Shown here one piece after another: positions 17,815-27,710 of a stretch of DNA of 64,000 nt. The translations under genes and the position numbers were made by a program. Position 1 is the first letter of the stretch; each line of letters opens with the position of its first letter. Where the stretch lies: NCBI GenBank assembly GCA_002749535.1, contig MZZL01000138.1, positions 568,119 through 632,118 of the forward strand, in the 5' to 3' direction. This DNA is from Apophysomyces variabilis (taxonomy: Eukaryota > Mucoromycota > Mucoromycetes > Mucorales > Mucoraceae). The notes below the pieces were generated by a model. That model searched no databases and was not told the origin of the DNA. It worked only from the letters and a program-made list of their open reading frames with translations.

Positions 17815-20160
17815 AACGGCCGAACGTCCCCGCCTTCCGAGATTAATGCTGGATTTCGATCGCAGCTTTGTTTCTGAGTTTACTGACTAGATGACAAATG
17901 CGTTTACAAGCAGAAATCGAAGACTAACCCTTTGACTACCCCTCATGCACCAAGATTTTCGCGTTGTATACTACTATAAAATCAATATCTAGTGCAATCA
18001 TTCCGAAAAGTATCTACACGTTGAATTTTCCACAGAATTCAATTCAAACATTTCGATGATAACTGTCTTATAACATGATGACTGCAATGCACGTTCAGGT
18101 CACACAACGTCAATGCAGTTTTTATGCAAGTTCAAATTGATCGTTATATCTTTTAGTAAACAAACTCATCACTAGAAACCAGGCTGCTAGAGATATGGTC
18201 TATTTTGAATAAGTTGTCATACACTACCATTTTAGCTCGAAAAACTGTAAATGTGAAATCGCTGTTGATGCCCAAATTTATTGATTAAAGTGCTCATAGA
18301 GCTTTTATGGGGAATCCTGTCAAGATCAAATAAAATTTTCTAGCTTAAGGTATCTGCTTTTTGAGCTTTTTAATTGCAACTTCTTACAAGCGGTAAGATA
18401 ATTCAGTCCAGCTCTCTAACAGAATGATATTTTATCAATAATGGTCGAAACATTTTGCACTCAATATCTGCAGATCAATGAACAACACTTCAATAGCAAG
18501 TACTTTTGCAATCAAAGCAGGTTACGATCCAGGCACGTTTGAAAAAACCTTCTGGTTATAATAAGTACAGTTTGTGATGTTTACAGCTTGGCAAATAAGA
18601 GTTGTCCCAGACAATATTCCTTTTAGAGGCAATATTTAAACAGTTGTATCCACTACTTTTGTCTGTTCGAATACTAAAGTTAACCATATTGTAGTCTCTG
18701 TTTGTCATTTGCAGGAAAAGTTTTTTGCTTAACAAGGCAATGATGGCTTTTATAGACACCCAATGTGGATGGCTAGCGGGACCTCGCAACTACAAGTGAA
18801 TGCTGTACCTTAGCTTCGATATATGCTTGATAAGGAGTTGGAGAAAAGCGGACAATAGAATCTGAAAATAAATCGAACAGCTACATTGCTGTTGTCTTGT
18901 TACGATTGTTTATCTGCAGACTCCATATGTATTTATATATCGCTTAATGTATTGTTCTATGCAGTACCTCTATAATTCAGTACAGATCTATAGGGTAGAG
19001 AGAGATGCAAAACCTGTTGTAAGTAATATCTCTAATAGTTAATATGTCGTTTTATTAACAAAAAAATGACATAATATAATGACTTTTAGATATAAGAATA
19101 ACAAAGGATAAATAAGACTGCATGAGATAAAGAACTGAGGCAAAGCAAAGCTAGAACAAAACTAAGAGTTTGTCCAAATAATGTTCAATAAGGTTGTGAA
19201 TTAACCTTAACAAAGGTATCGGTATTGGACAATAATATGGTCCGATTAGGATAAAGTAGCAAAGTAAGCTGAGGATAGGTGGATAAGACAATCGGAGTGG
19301 GCCTGTACATAGTAAAGATTACTGTCTTCCTTACCGAAAGTTTTTTTAAGTACCAAAATAAATTATTTCTAGTAAAACAGTTAAACAATTTTTTTTCCCT
19401 TAGGTTTGCAGGTTTTCCAATACATAACATGGAGAAAGGGGAGAAAGCAGGAAGATAGATATCATCTACATCTTTTGTCAACTGGAAAGAAATCTTTCCA
19501 CACTGATAAAGCCGAAAGTGAACTCTCCTGATATATAATAATCTTTTTATCCCAGAAGAACTGTTTAAAGACAATATCTATCCTGGCAGACGCAATAAAA
19601 GAATTAGATACAAAATATGCTGGATATTTATTGATCTGATTAAATGTACAATTGGCGTATAAAAGGTAACCTGGCTAATCCACTACTACCCTACGACTAC
19701 CATGTTTGACGGGAATGCGCCCCTACCAAGCTCAATCCCGTCCACTAGCCGATCCTTAGGACGCGGGCATCTTTTGAAGCATTGGCTAACTCCACTAACG
19801 CATATCAGTACAACACAGAATTCAAAGATGCATTGTGATTAACTGGTTACCTTGACGTGGAGCTAGCCATGCCCCAAAAGACTCCCTGCCGGCTCCTAGG
19901 AGCCGGTGTCCTAAATATCTCGCACAGCCAGCTCCCAATAGAGGAGCAGACCAGCCATGATGACCAAGCCAGGTCACCATGACCTTGCACCAACCGGCTT
20001 CTCCGGGATCCCAGAGAAACTAGCCAGTGACAAGGATCAAGACAAACACAAGCCATGAAGCACAAACAGGACTTACAGCCGATCCACCAAGGCATCACCG
20101 CGCACCTTCCTTCGTACGTGTCTGACGAGGACCTCTACAGAAATGAAAAAAAAAGTTAAG
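17815..20160. other. Gene-poor AT-rich region
   Basis: No convincing gene on either strand. Near 18,930-19,020 is a sequence related to 61,390-61,460 (see repeat entry). From about 19,670 the base composition shifts to GC-richer sequence with CCTAC- and CCGG-containing words, which looks like the edge of a different repeat. Confidence 0.5.
18940..19015. repeat. Dispersed repeat, copy 1 (copy 2 near 61,390-61,460)
   Basis: Both places share the order TGTTCTATG, a CTCTRTAA word, CAGTRYAGATCTAT and a GGATAGAGAG/GGTAGAGAGAG ending, with a few mismatches and small gaps. Upstream, both also carry GACAATAGAATC. The two copies lie in the same orientation, 42 kb apart. It looks like a non-coding piece of a dispersed element. 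Confidence 0.55.
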
Positions 20161-20164
20161 ACCT

Positions 20165-20210
20165 GATACAGTGTGGATGCCTGTTTTTGTTGTGACATCC
20201 ACACTGTATC
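20165..20210. repeat. Perfect 15-bp inverted repeat (hairpin)
   Basis: GATACAGTGTGGATG is followed after 16 nt by its exact reverse complement CATCCACACTGTATC. It lies in gene-poor DNA. It could be the terminal repeats of a collapsed element or an RNA hairpin. No adjacent ORF supports a function. Confidence 0.8.
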
Positions 20211-20779
20211 AAAGCCGATAATTACAAAGAAGCATTAGTACAAAGCTGTAAGACTGTCAATATCGATTTACCTTTACATGTTGTTGCCTATACTGTATGC
20301 CCAGTGACACATACGAAGGTGGGCCAACACCAGCGATGGAAAGGCGGCCTGCCGTGCTTCGACTTGTGTTGTCTGATCCTGCTAGCTTCCAGGTCTTCGC
20401 TTGGTCGAGGTTTGTTCACTACCCTAGTTCCGATCAAGCATTAGGGCTCAGGGCCTAAAGACCTAACCTTAGGCCCAAGTACAGGCCGTACCATAGCCTA
20501 TACCATAGGACCGTTCCATAGACCTGTAACCCTTAGGCCCGGACCCTAAAGGCTTGGTGCCAAACCTTCCCAACAAGTGTCAGGAAAGTTTGGCTCGGAA
20601 CCAGGACAAGGATGCCGCCAACGGGTTCGCCATAGGAGTTCGATGTACGCCATGACACCAGAGAGAGATAGAGCGACAAGGATGGGCAACAGAAGAAATA
20701 GCTTGTTTGTCTTGGGTAGCGGTCTTTGGAATGCTTTCTTGTGTTGTGTTCTTGTTTGTCATTCTTTATGTCTTTGAAC

Positions 20780-21065
20780 CCATCCTTGCGCTTGTTTGCG
20801 ATCTTGGTCGTCTTCTTTTCTTTACCGGATCGATTAGCGGCTTTCTTGCTGATATATCTTGCTTATGTATCTTGCTAGTAGATGCTGCTTGTGCTTGTTT
20901 TCTTTGTCTTTTTCTTCTTTTTTACTGTTCTTCTTTTGCTTTTTTTCTTTTACGTTTTTTTTTCTTTTGTTGAGAGGTTTTCTGTTTTTCTTTTTTATCT
21001 TGGGGGGAGGTCTTTTTTTTTCTTTTTGTGGGGCTTCTTCGGTTTTTGCTTGCTTAATTATCTTG
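20780..21065. repeat. Long polypyrimidine (T/C) tract
   Basis: Nearly 300 nt are dominated by T with C and few purines on the plus strand, so the ORFs crossing it encode only Phe, Leu and Cys runs or, on the other strand, Lys runs. This is low-complexity DNA, not a gene. Confidence 0.85.
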
Positions 21066-21432
21066 ATTGCCTTGACATGAAAAGATGGTAGAAAAAATAT
21101 GGCGGGCTTGAGGAGCAATGCGACTAGGCCATCCAAAGCACTGCACTAGTCTGGGTGTACACCTTTGAGGCCAATCAGAGAACTTGAAGTAGAGTAAAAT
21201 GGTGGAAACCAATAGCTTGACATAAGTAGCTGCAAAGAGCAGTACTTCCTTAGATAGTTGTGGCCTTTAAGAACGGTTAAACACGGTCTCAGAGATGATT
21301 AGATGCATACCTCTTTCTTATTAAAACCAATATAAAAGCCTTTCTTTTTTGATGATTAGCACCACGGCTTTGCTTTGAATAGGAAAGTATGTAGCATGCA
21401 GACCAAATGAAGGTGCCAACAGAGTATATTGT

Positions 21433-21756
21433 TCAACCATCTTCACATTTTGACATGGAAGCATCGAGGGATGTCATATTGATGTCCGCAGTAAAAAAAA
21501 AAAAAAGAAATTGAAACAAAGGAGTAAGAAGAGAGATCTTGCGATAAACGATGGCTTTTAAAGGTACGCTTGTGCTTACTGGATCGTTTCTGTCCAATTG
21601 TTTGCCATACATATACAATGCTTTTCTTCCTTTGCTTTCCTCATGGTGGTATATCTTTAGTGTTGTGAGTGTCTTGCTTGTAGAAAAAATATGTACGTTT
21701 ACTTTGACAGAAGCTGTACGCCACAGTGACACCTCTGCGTAGATCACCTTTGTCAT
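21433..21756 (-). pseudogene. Possible Fanzor/TnpB-like C-terminal remnant (weak)
   Basis: A short open frame contains FSTSKTL, reminiscent of the (D/N)EFxTSKxC segment that carries RuvC-II in TnpB/Fanzor proteins, and further on DINMTSLDASM, reminiscent of the RuvC-III NRDxNAAxNM segment. The expected acidic residue before FSTS is not present and the zinc-ribbon cysteines are missing, so if the relation is real the copy is very decayed. I list it because better copies occur nearby. It may be chance. Confidence 0.25.
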
Positions 21757-21879
21757 ATCGCGTATGCAGCTGGTGAACCTTTCTCACCACGAAAAAAAAA
21801 ATAAATAAATAAACGACTAGATCATTTCTTGAACTGAAAGTGTATATTTCCTTCCATTCATTGCTCAAAGTCGACACTG

Positions 21880-23120
21880 TGCATATCAGAGCTTGATAGC
21901 TTTATTTTCCTGTATTCACTATCCGTTATCGCTTTTTCCTTTTATGACATGGCAGTAAATGACCATGATGACCATTCTACCGGGTTAAACTTAAAAATAA
22001 GTTTGACATTTGTCGTTTCTGTGAATAACTGTACTTCTTTACTTTTATTCCCTCCTAGAAAGGTAAGGAAGGAAACAATAAGAGACATTCTTTGTAACCC
22101 ATAAAGAAGACATGGAAAGTGGATGTCATTTCACACTCTTTTTTTTTGTTCATCAATGGTAACTTAATATCGCTCATTAACAAATTTCCTAAAGCAGAAA
22201 GCGGTATTTTCACATGATTTTGTTTTTTGCATTGATGGCATTGAGAAATAAATAAACCTTTTAGATACCGATGACTGCAAGAAAAATTATCAAAAGAAAA
22301 GTAAAAGAGACTAAAAGAGAGACTGCCCTTTTTACTCAAATAAAAAAAGTAGAATGTCTTTTATAAGATCATGTAACGTACCGGGGAGTGTGTGTGGCAC
22401 TGGGGCAAACTAAGAGATTGACGTAGTGGGCAAGACAGAATCATCTCTGGGGATCATGCGCAATGTCACCGAACTCAGTTCGGAACCCGGGAATAAGGGT
22501 CAGGCTACACAAAAGAAGCATGACTGTTTTGAATGAAAAGATATGATGACCATTCCAGAACCAAAAGACATTGCAAATGCAAAAAGAATACCGTTGAATC
22601 AACATATACTATTGATTGAAATATGGTTTCATATAGTACTTGAAAAAGGACAAGGTAAGGAAGGTGAATGTACAGTGTCGAAACGAATGTCTATCAATTA
22701 ATCGATATGGGTTGACACAGACTGTCTACACATTGTAAGGTGCTCAGGCCATTGTCATTAAAAGGGAATGAATTCCCGTCAAAATCTTTTGAACTCTGGA
22801 ACCTTCCTTTCTTTTCTTCTTCTCAACTTTCTTTCCGTTATTCTCCTATTGCCCCAGGCGGCTTTCCCTTTGAACTTATTCTTTTCTTGCTTCTTGACTA
22901 AACATGACAATCTGACTCTTTTCATGTTAATAGATAACTTCCATCTGGCTGGCAGTAACAGTAAATAAAACTCTGAAGAAGCATTCTCATTTGATACAGA
23001 CAGACGGTAAGTTTTTACGTTACGCGTTTTTTGGCTTGTGCCATCTTTAGACCTCTTCGTTTTAACCATCTTCAACCGTAGAATCCCCCATAAGATAATC
23101 TTATTTACAATCATGGTCGC
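21880..23120. other. Gene-poor region, nothing recognised
   Basis: Only short low-complexity frames rich in Phe, Leu and Ser or Lys occur on both strands. No domain, RNA gene or repeat structure could be supported. Confidence 0.4.
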
Positions 23121-23124
23121 AGTA

Positions 23125-23192
23125 AAGGTAGGTACTTCAAATAAGGTAAGTACCGCAACATAAGGTAAGTGTTTCAATGCAAGGTAAGTGCG
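23125..23192 (+). repeat. Minisatellite: four 18-19 bp units each starting AAGGTARGT
   Basis: The word AAGGTA(A/G)GT begins at about 23,125, 23,143, 23,162 and 23,181, and the intervening 9-10 nt are only loosely similar. Each unit contains a consensus fungal 5' splice site (AG|GTAAGT). No exon is recognisable next to it. Confidence 0.75.
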
Positions 23193-23815
23193 GGGAAATA
23201 AAAGTGGTGGGTAGAATTAGAGAAGGGATGGGGTGAGATGGGGTGCGGTAGGCTAGCCTACATAGATTAGTAGAAGCTTACTTTGTGTGTGTCCTCAATG
23301 CTTTGAGATATTGAACATGAGGAAACCCATGTACTGACTATGAGGCACATTGACTTGAATGCAATAGGTGGCACTTTCTTTCTAGAGTTATACGTAAGTT
23401 TTGCTTATTTCTCTTTTCTTTCTGCTGGGAAGCCGCCCTTTTCTGCTGTGTTTGTTTTCTCTTCTCGTCCTTTTCGGTCACTCCTCTGCTGGAAAAGAGC
23501 GTTCAGCATCAGTGCGAAAGTTCCAGGTAAGAAAGCCACGCTTTAGTCTGATACATTAAGCTTGATTGTATCCCTATGTACCCTATAATTGTTTCTATGT
23601 TTCTGTATAAATGGTTTGCCTTTCAACATTGAAACAGAGTTACAATAAAAAAGTAGACAAACGTCCAATTGGTAATGAACAAAGAGCAAAAAGCGATGGA
23701 TGAGATAAAACGGTAAAGTAGACTAAAATGCAATATATGAATGAACAAAGTAGACATAACATTACTAAGAATTGTATGATGAATATATCTATTTACAAGT
23801 GTAAGCCAAGATATA

Positions 23816-24088
23816 TTAACTATCTCCAAAAGGTGAAAAAATGCTTGGCTGGCGGCCATTGTAAATGATGTTATGACAGATATTTCTTGAGGCGTTGATG
23901 TCTCGCTGTCGTACCGTGCGGTAACTGGTACAACTCAGCGAACTATACAGCAGAAATTTGTTCAAAGCTTTCTCGCTGCATCTGAAACATGCTTGCCAGG
24001 TGTTATTCGGCAATGGTGAATACACATACACAGGAGATATTATATCAACTGTTTCCATTCGAACAGTAAAACTGAGCGCAACTGTCAC
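23816..24088 (-). pseudogene. Fanzor (TnpB-like) nuclease, C-terminal remnant
   Basis: The frame contains CFRCSEKALNK, then SLSCTSYRTV and RDINASRNI, followed by GRQPSIFSPFGDS and a stop. A zinc-ribbon-like Cys pattern followed by the RDxNAxxNI RuvC-III motif is the C-terminal signature of TnpB and its eukaryotic Fanzor relatives. The catalytic Asp of RuvC-III (RDIN) is kept, but the second Cys pair of the ribbon is partly lost (CTSY). The N-terminal two thirds, including RuvC-I and RuvC-II, were not found upstream, so this is a truncated relic. The family assignment rests on the motif pair only. Confidence 0.6.
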
Positions 24089-25036
24089 ATCGGCTGCTCC
24101 TTCTTGATACGTGGGATCTTGTCACTTTTTTCTTTCCTTTTTTTTCGTATTTTACGCAGTGACTTTCATATCAAGAAAAATGGCGTGCTTAATGAAATTG
24201 TGGATATAGGGAGAAAACTGAGATATGATCCGGTGTATCCACTTGCTTTATGAGATTGCTGCGAATGAGTTAAGGGCCATTACAGGGAAATATGCCTTGT
24301 CAATATGAGTAATCTAATATAACGTCCGATTGTCGACCTCGTGTGGTTAGAAACGTGTTTGTATACAGCATTGGGGGTGAGCATCAGGTTATGTAAGATC
24401 TAGCGGTGGCCGACGTACGAAATGATCACGAAGAGTCACTAAAAAGGTAGGATGCTTCCTTTTCTGGCTGCTAAAAATAATATCTTTCATTAGGTTTGTT
24501 ATGCTAGAAAGGGCTAATCTTCTATCTTTATGTTTCCCTTTTTTCATCAGGACCCTAAAATTTAGGATGAATGACAAAGCCCCGCCGGCCTAGACAGAAA
24601 AGGAAAGCGTGTCGGAGATTTAGCAATGACAGCAAGGTAAGAGTACTTTCGCACTAAGAATCACTGACTGCATGCCTTTATTTGCTGTTAATGGCTAACT
24701 ATCCAAGAGCGTATAATGCCTAAAACAGGAGTAATTATTTTATTCTGCAATTGATGCAATAGATACCAATAAATATGGTATGCAAGATGTGTACTCCGTT
24801 TCTAATGATCGAATGATTGCGCGGTTACAACAAAGGAAAATCAGCCAATGAAACGTAGCTTCTTTATAACGGAAAGCAAAAAAAGGAAGAGAATAAGGTA
24901 ATAAAATGGTCACCCAGATATAAACTTTTGGTACACTCCCGCCCAAAACGATTGGCACATATCAGCACATGTTTTATAAATAAAACGGTACAGAATTCGG
25001 CACTGTTGTATTGGGATGAATAATGGGCAAGACATA

Positions 25037-25110
25037 GAGACTCAAACAAAACAAGAACATTGAGATTGGTGTATTGCTGAAAGAAGGATAATAAACTAAG
25101 AACCCATGTC
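25037..25110. repeat. Dispersed repeat, copy 1 (copy 2 at ~60,699-60,772)
   Basis: Both copies read GA-ACTCAAACAA, then GA(A/T)ACRTTGAGAYTGGTGT, CTGAARGAAGGAT and RAACTAAGAAC, in the same orientation with small differences, and both are followed by AT-rich DNA and ACCTTTAT words. Copy 1 lies beyond the 3' side of the 25-27 kb Tc1 relic, copy 2 beyond the 5' side of the 59-60.6 kb Tc1 copy, so it is not a simple terminal repeat of these elements. Confidence 0.6.
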
Positions 25111-25278
25111 TAACGGTTGAAGAATAAAACCTACTACGAATCTACCTTTATACACTTCATTGAAATAGCACATTCCCCCTCCCTCTCTCCCTCCAGGCTA
25201 AGAGCCGTTGAGAATCCATAGGTTATAAATGTGGGTTACTTGGATTTTCTTGTTCTTTTGTTTACGACCTTTTTCTGA

Positions 25279-25521
25279 TTATTGCCAGTACGCAGAAATT
25301 ACCCAAGAGGTCCGTAAATTTCTTTTTGCAGGTTCCCAAGTGTCATCTGCTTCTTTGTAATACTTCCAGCGTAAGTTATACAGGTGCTCACCATTAAACG
25401 TTTTATAAGCTACAATAGCTTCAACCTCATAGATGTCTTCTACAAGAACAATTTCACCTCGAGAGATTAACTTTAGCCACTTGGGACGCTTTTGACTGCA
25501 AATTTTACGGCTGTGAATCAC
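25279..25521 (-). CDS. Chromodomain-containing ORF (transposon-associated fragment)
   Basis: The 80-codon frame carries a chromodomain-like segment: YEVEAIVAYKTFNGEHLYNLRWK, with WKYYKEADDTWEPAKRNL giving the aromatic and WEP core that normally binds methyl-lysine. Written in parts, the key blocks are YEVEAIV, YNLRWKYY and DDTWEP. In fungi such domains are common at the C-terminus of chromovirus integrases and some transposases, where they target insertion to heterochromatin. It follows the C-terminal part of the decayed Tc1/mariner transposase by about 30 nt on the same strand, but no continuous reading frame links them. No ATG start is obvious. Confidence 0.6.
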   Translation of the reverse strand: MIHSRKICSQKRPKWLKLISRGEIVLVEDIYEVEAIVAYKTFNGEHLYNLRWKYYKEADDTWEPAKRNLRTSWVISAYWQ

Positions 25522-25529
25522 ACACTGCT

Positions 25530-26983
25530 TTATTCATACAATCAACCATGTTTATAGAGAAAAATACTCACCCAAACGGCGTATGAATGCACCAAAACTT
25601 TTACATGATGTACGAATATTTCCAGGAAAGAGTGTATATCCTAGAGGCCGTTTATCTAAACAATCCGCAACTCTACGACAAAATCCTTGATAGTCTTTAA
25701 TTTGTGATGTGATAGTTTCTTCTCCCGTTTGAGTTTGCTCTTGCAAACGGAAAAGAATTGTTCAATAGAATTGAGCTCCAGGCGAACACGGAGGCAAATA
25801 AACGCATTGATATCCATGGTTTTCAATAGATTTGACAATATCTGATACTGTGTGTATTCGGACATTGTCCATGATGATGAAACTTGCCTTTCATTTTTAG
25901 ATGCCTATCCAAAATATTCATCGTGTTGCTAACTAGGTTAAGGAATAGTATCCTATAACTGAATACTGTGCGTTGCCTTTGGCCTACGGAACGCACCGAG
26001 GCGTTCGTTGTTATGGTCTATCATATACAGAGATACGTCTAATATATTTGTTGCGGCCATTTTGTTTCGATTCCAGAACATCACCGTACATGACTTTTTC
26101 TGACATGTCAGTACGGCATGTATAGTCGAGCCTTTGTGGCCTTGTGCATCATTTTCTTTGTTCGCTTTCTGCAGATCTCGGGTCTGACATGCTCTACAGA
26201 TTTGGGACGTGAGATACCCGTCTATGAGAACAACAAATGTCGGAGCCTTTCCCATGCATGGTCAACCATAAGCTCATAAAATAACTACATAGCCTACCAT
26301 TCATCTCCTCGCTTGTTGCTGTAGCTCCTTGAAAACCTCTTTGGTAGGTGCAGCCTTTTTGCCTTTCATACTGTCAGAAAACCCTCCATTTCCATAGGCG
26401 ACAATGATCGATTTGCTCTTCTCGTCAGATTGATCGTTTGAGGCATCATTACCTCTGTTCGAGTGCTTTTTTTGGGACATGAAAGGCTGATTTATCGATG
26501 AAAATACAATTACTGGTGAAGTCCCGTTTTCTTGCATACCAGCGGATAGCCCACTCGTACCTTGCTTGGATCGTCTCGTGTTCGTTTCGTTTTTTCGAAT
26601 GCATGTGGGCCTTTTTGAAAGAGAGAGTGCAGTTCTTGGTCACAAAATTGTACAGGATAGCCGTTGACAAAAGATAAACCTTTAAAATTACTCGTCAAAT
26701 CATCCATCATCGCATCCAACGGGGCTGAGGAGTTATCATCCACAAACTTGATCAAATGTTCTCTATAAGTGTCATTTGAAAGTGGACGTCTGCCATTTGT
26801 GCGGGTATCCTTTGACCTTTTAGGCTGTATTTCATCATTAGGGTATTTTTTGATCCCTTTCCACCAATTGTACCCAGCATGCCTAGAAATCCCAAGCTGC
26901 TTTGCTGCCTTGCCAGCTGTCAAATTTTTCTCATAGTCAAGAATAGAGAAATCTTCTTTTTTGCTTATCACTGTAGTCCGCAT
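25530..26983 (-). mobile_element. Decayed Tc1/mariner-type DNA transposon with nested Fanzor fragment
   Basis: Reading on the minus strand: an HTH region (LTAGKAAKQLGISRHAGYNWW), a second HTH/linker (RPLSNDTYREHLIKF), YNFVTKNCTLSFKKAHMHS, the first catalytic block NCIFIDKSAFH near 26,510, then after an interruption IIMDNVRIHTVSDIV (second Asp) near 25,880, YQCVYLPPCSP, and LNSIEQFFSVCKSKLKRE (Glu) near 25,780, ending CRRVADCLDKRP. These correspond block by block to the better-preserved copy at 59.4-60.6 kb. Frame changes occur before the first Asp and between CSP and LNS. Between the first and second Asp, about 500 bp of Fanzor-like coding sequence is present. No terminal inverted repeats could be identified by eye. 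Confidence 0.75.
25953..26470 (-). pseudogene. Fanzor (TnpB-like) nuclease fragment inside the Tc1/mariner transposase
   Basis: Minus-strand frames read SIIVAYGNGGFSDSMKGKKA, then APTKEVFKELQQQAR, then VVLIDGYLTSQICRACQTRDL, HAVLTCQKKSCTVMFW and NRNKMAATNIL. This is the TnpB/Fanzor order: the AYGNxxF..MKG block, RuvC-II followed by the first Cys pair of the zinc ribbon (CRAC), the second Cys pair (C..KSC) and RuvC-III. Two catalytic acids are lost: the Glu normally in DE(F/Y)xTS is Gly, and the Asp of NRD is Asn. One frame change near 26,290 separates the two parts. It starts directly after the first catalytic block of the transposase (near 26,480) and ends just before the second. Confidence 0.72.
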
Positions 26984-27710
26984 ACATGCCTCCGGTTAGC
27001 AGGATTAATAGGCTTGTCTGCTGATTTGTCTAACCTTGCTGTATTGTTGACTTGTTCTTGTTCTGTTGGTTTTAAGGCTATACATTTATCGTAATCGGTC
27101 ACTGAATCAAGCGGGTAGTTGTCTTCATCAACATCCCATGTCTAATACGTGATGCCCTGACTCGTCAAAGGTATGTTCAAAACCATCTTCATATACAAAT
27201 GCCATATTTTGTAGCAAGAATAATAAAAAAAAAGTGTGCTGATTTGTTTCAATATAAAATCTGTTCTAAAGTGAAATCCATTTTTGTGCCAACCATTTTG
27301 GGGAAAGTATGCCAAAAGTTTGTGAAAAAGTGTATTTTACGGGGCGATTTTACGTGAGGTAACGCTACACAATCCGAAGCATTTTGTGTGTGGGGAATCC
27401 GCCAAAGAGATTTCAGTGTCCTCATGTTACATCATATCTCACGTGTTGACATGCCTTTATTGTGTTAGTCTCACATGAATATAAGCTATACCATGTCTGA
27501 ACTTTTATATTTTCTGCGAAATTTATTAAAACCTTCGTGTTGTACGATGGCAACAAAAAAATAAACTAACTAGAAAAAGATTAGAAAGACTCGGTAAAGG
27601 GAAAAGATACAAAAGGAGGAAATAGGGACCTGCTATGACATGGTTGGATCATAGGGGGGGGGGAAGCTTAAGCCTAGAAAAAAAAAACCAATGTCAGTTA
27701 CGCTGCTGAG

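Noticed and set aside
20834..21136. Lys-rich 100-codon frame on the minus strand
   Set aside because: It is the complement of the polypyrimidine tract; composition alone explains it.
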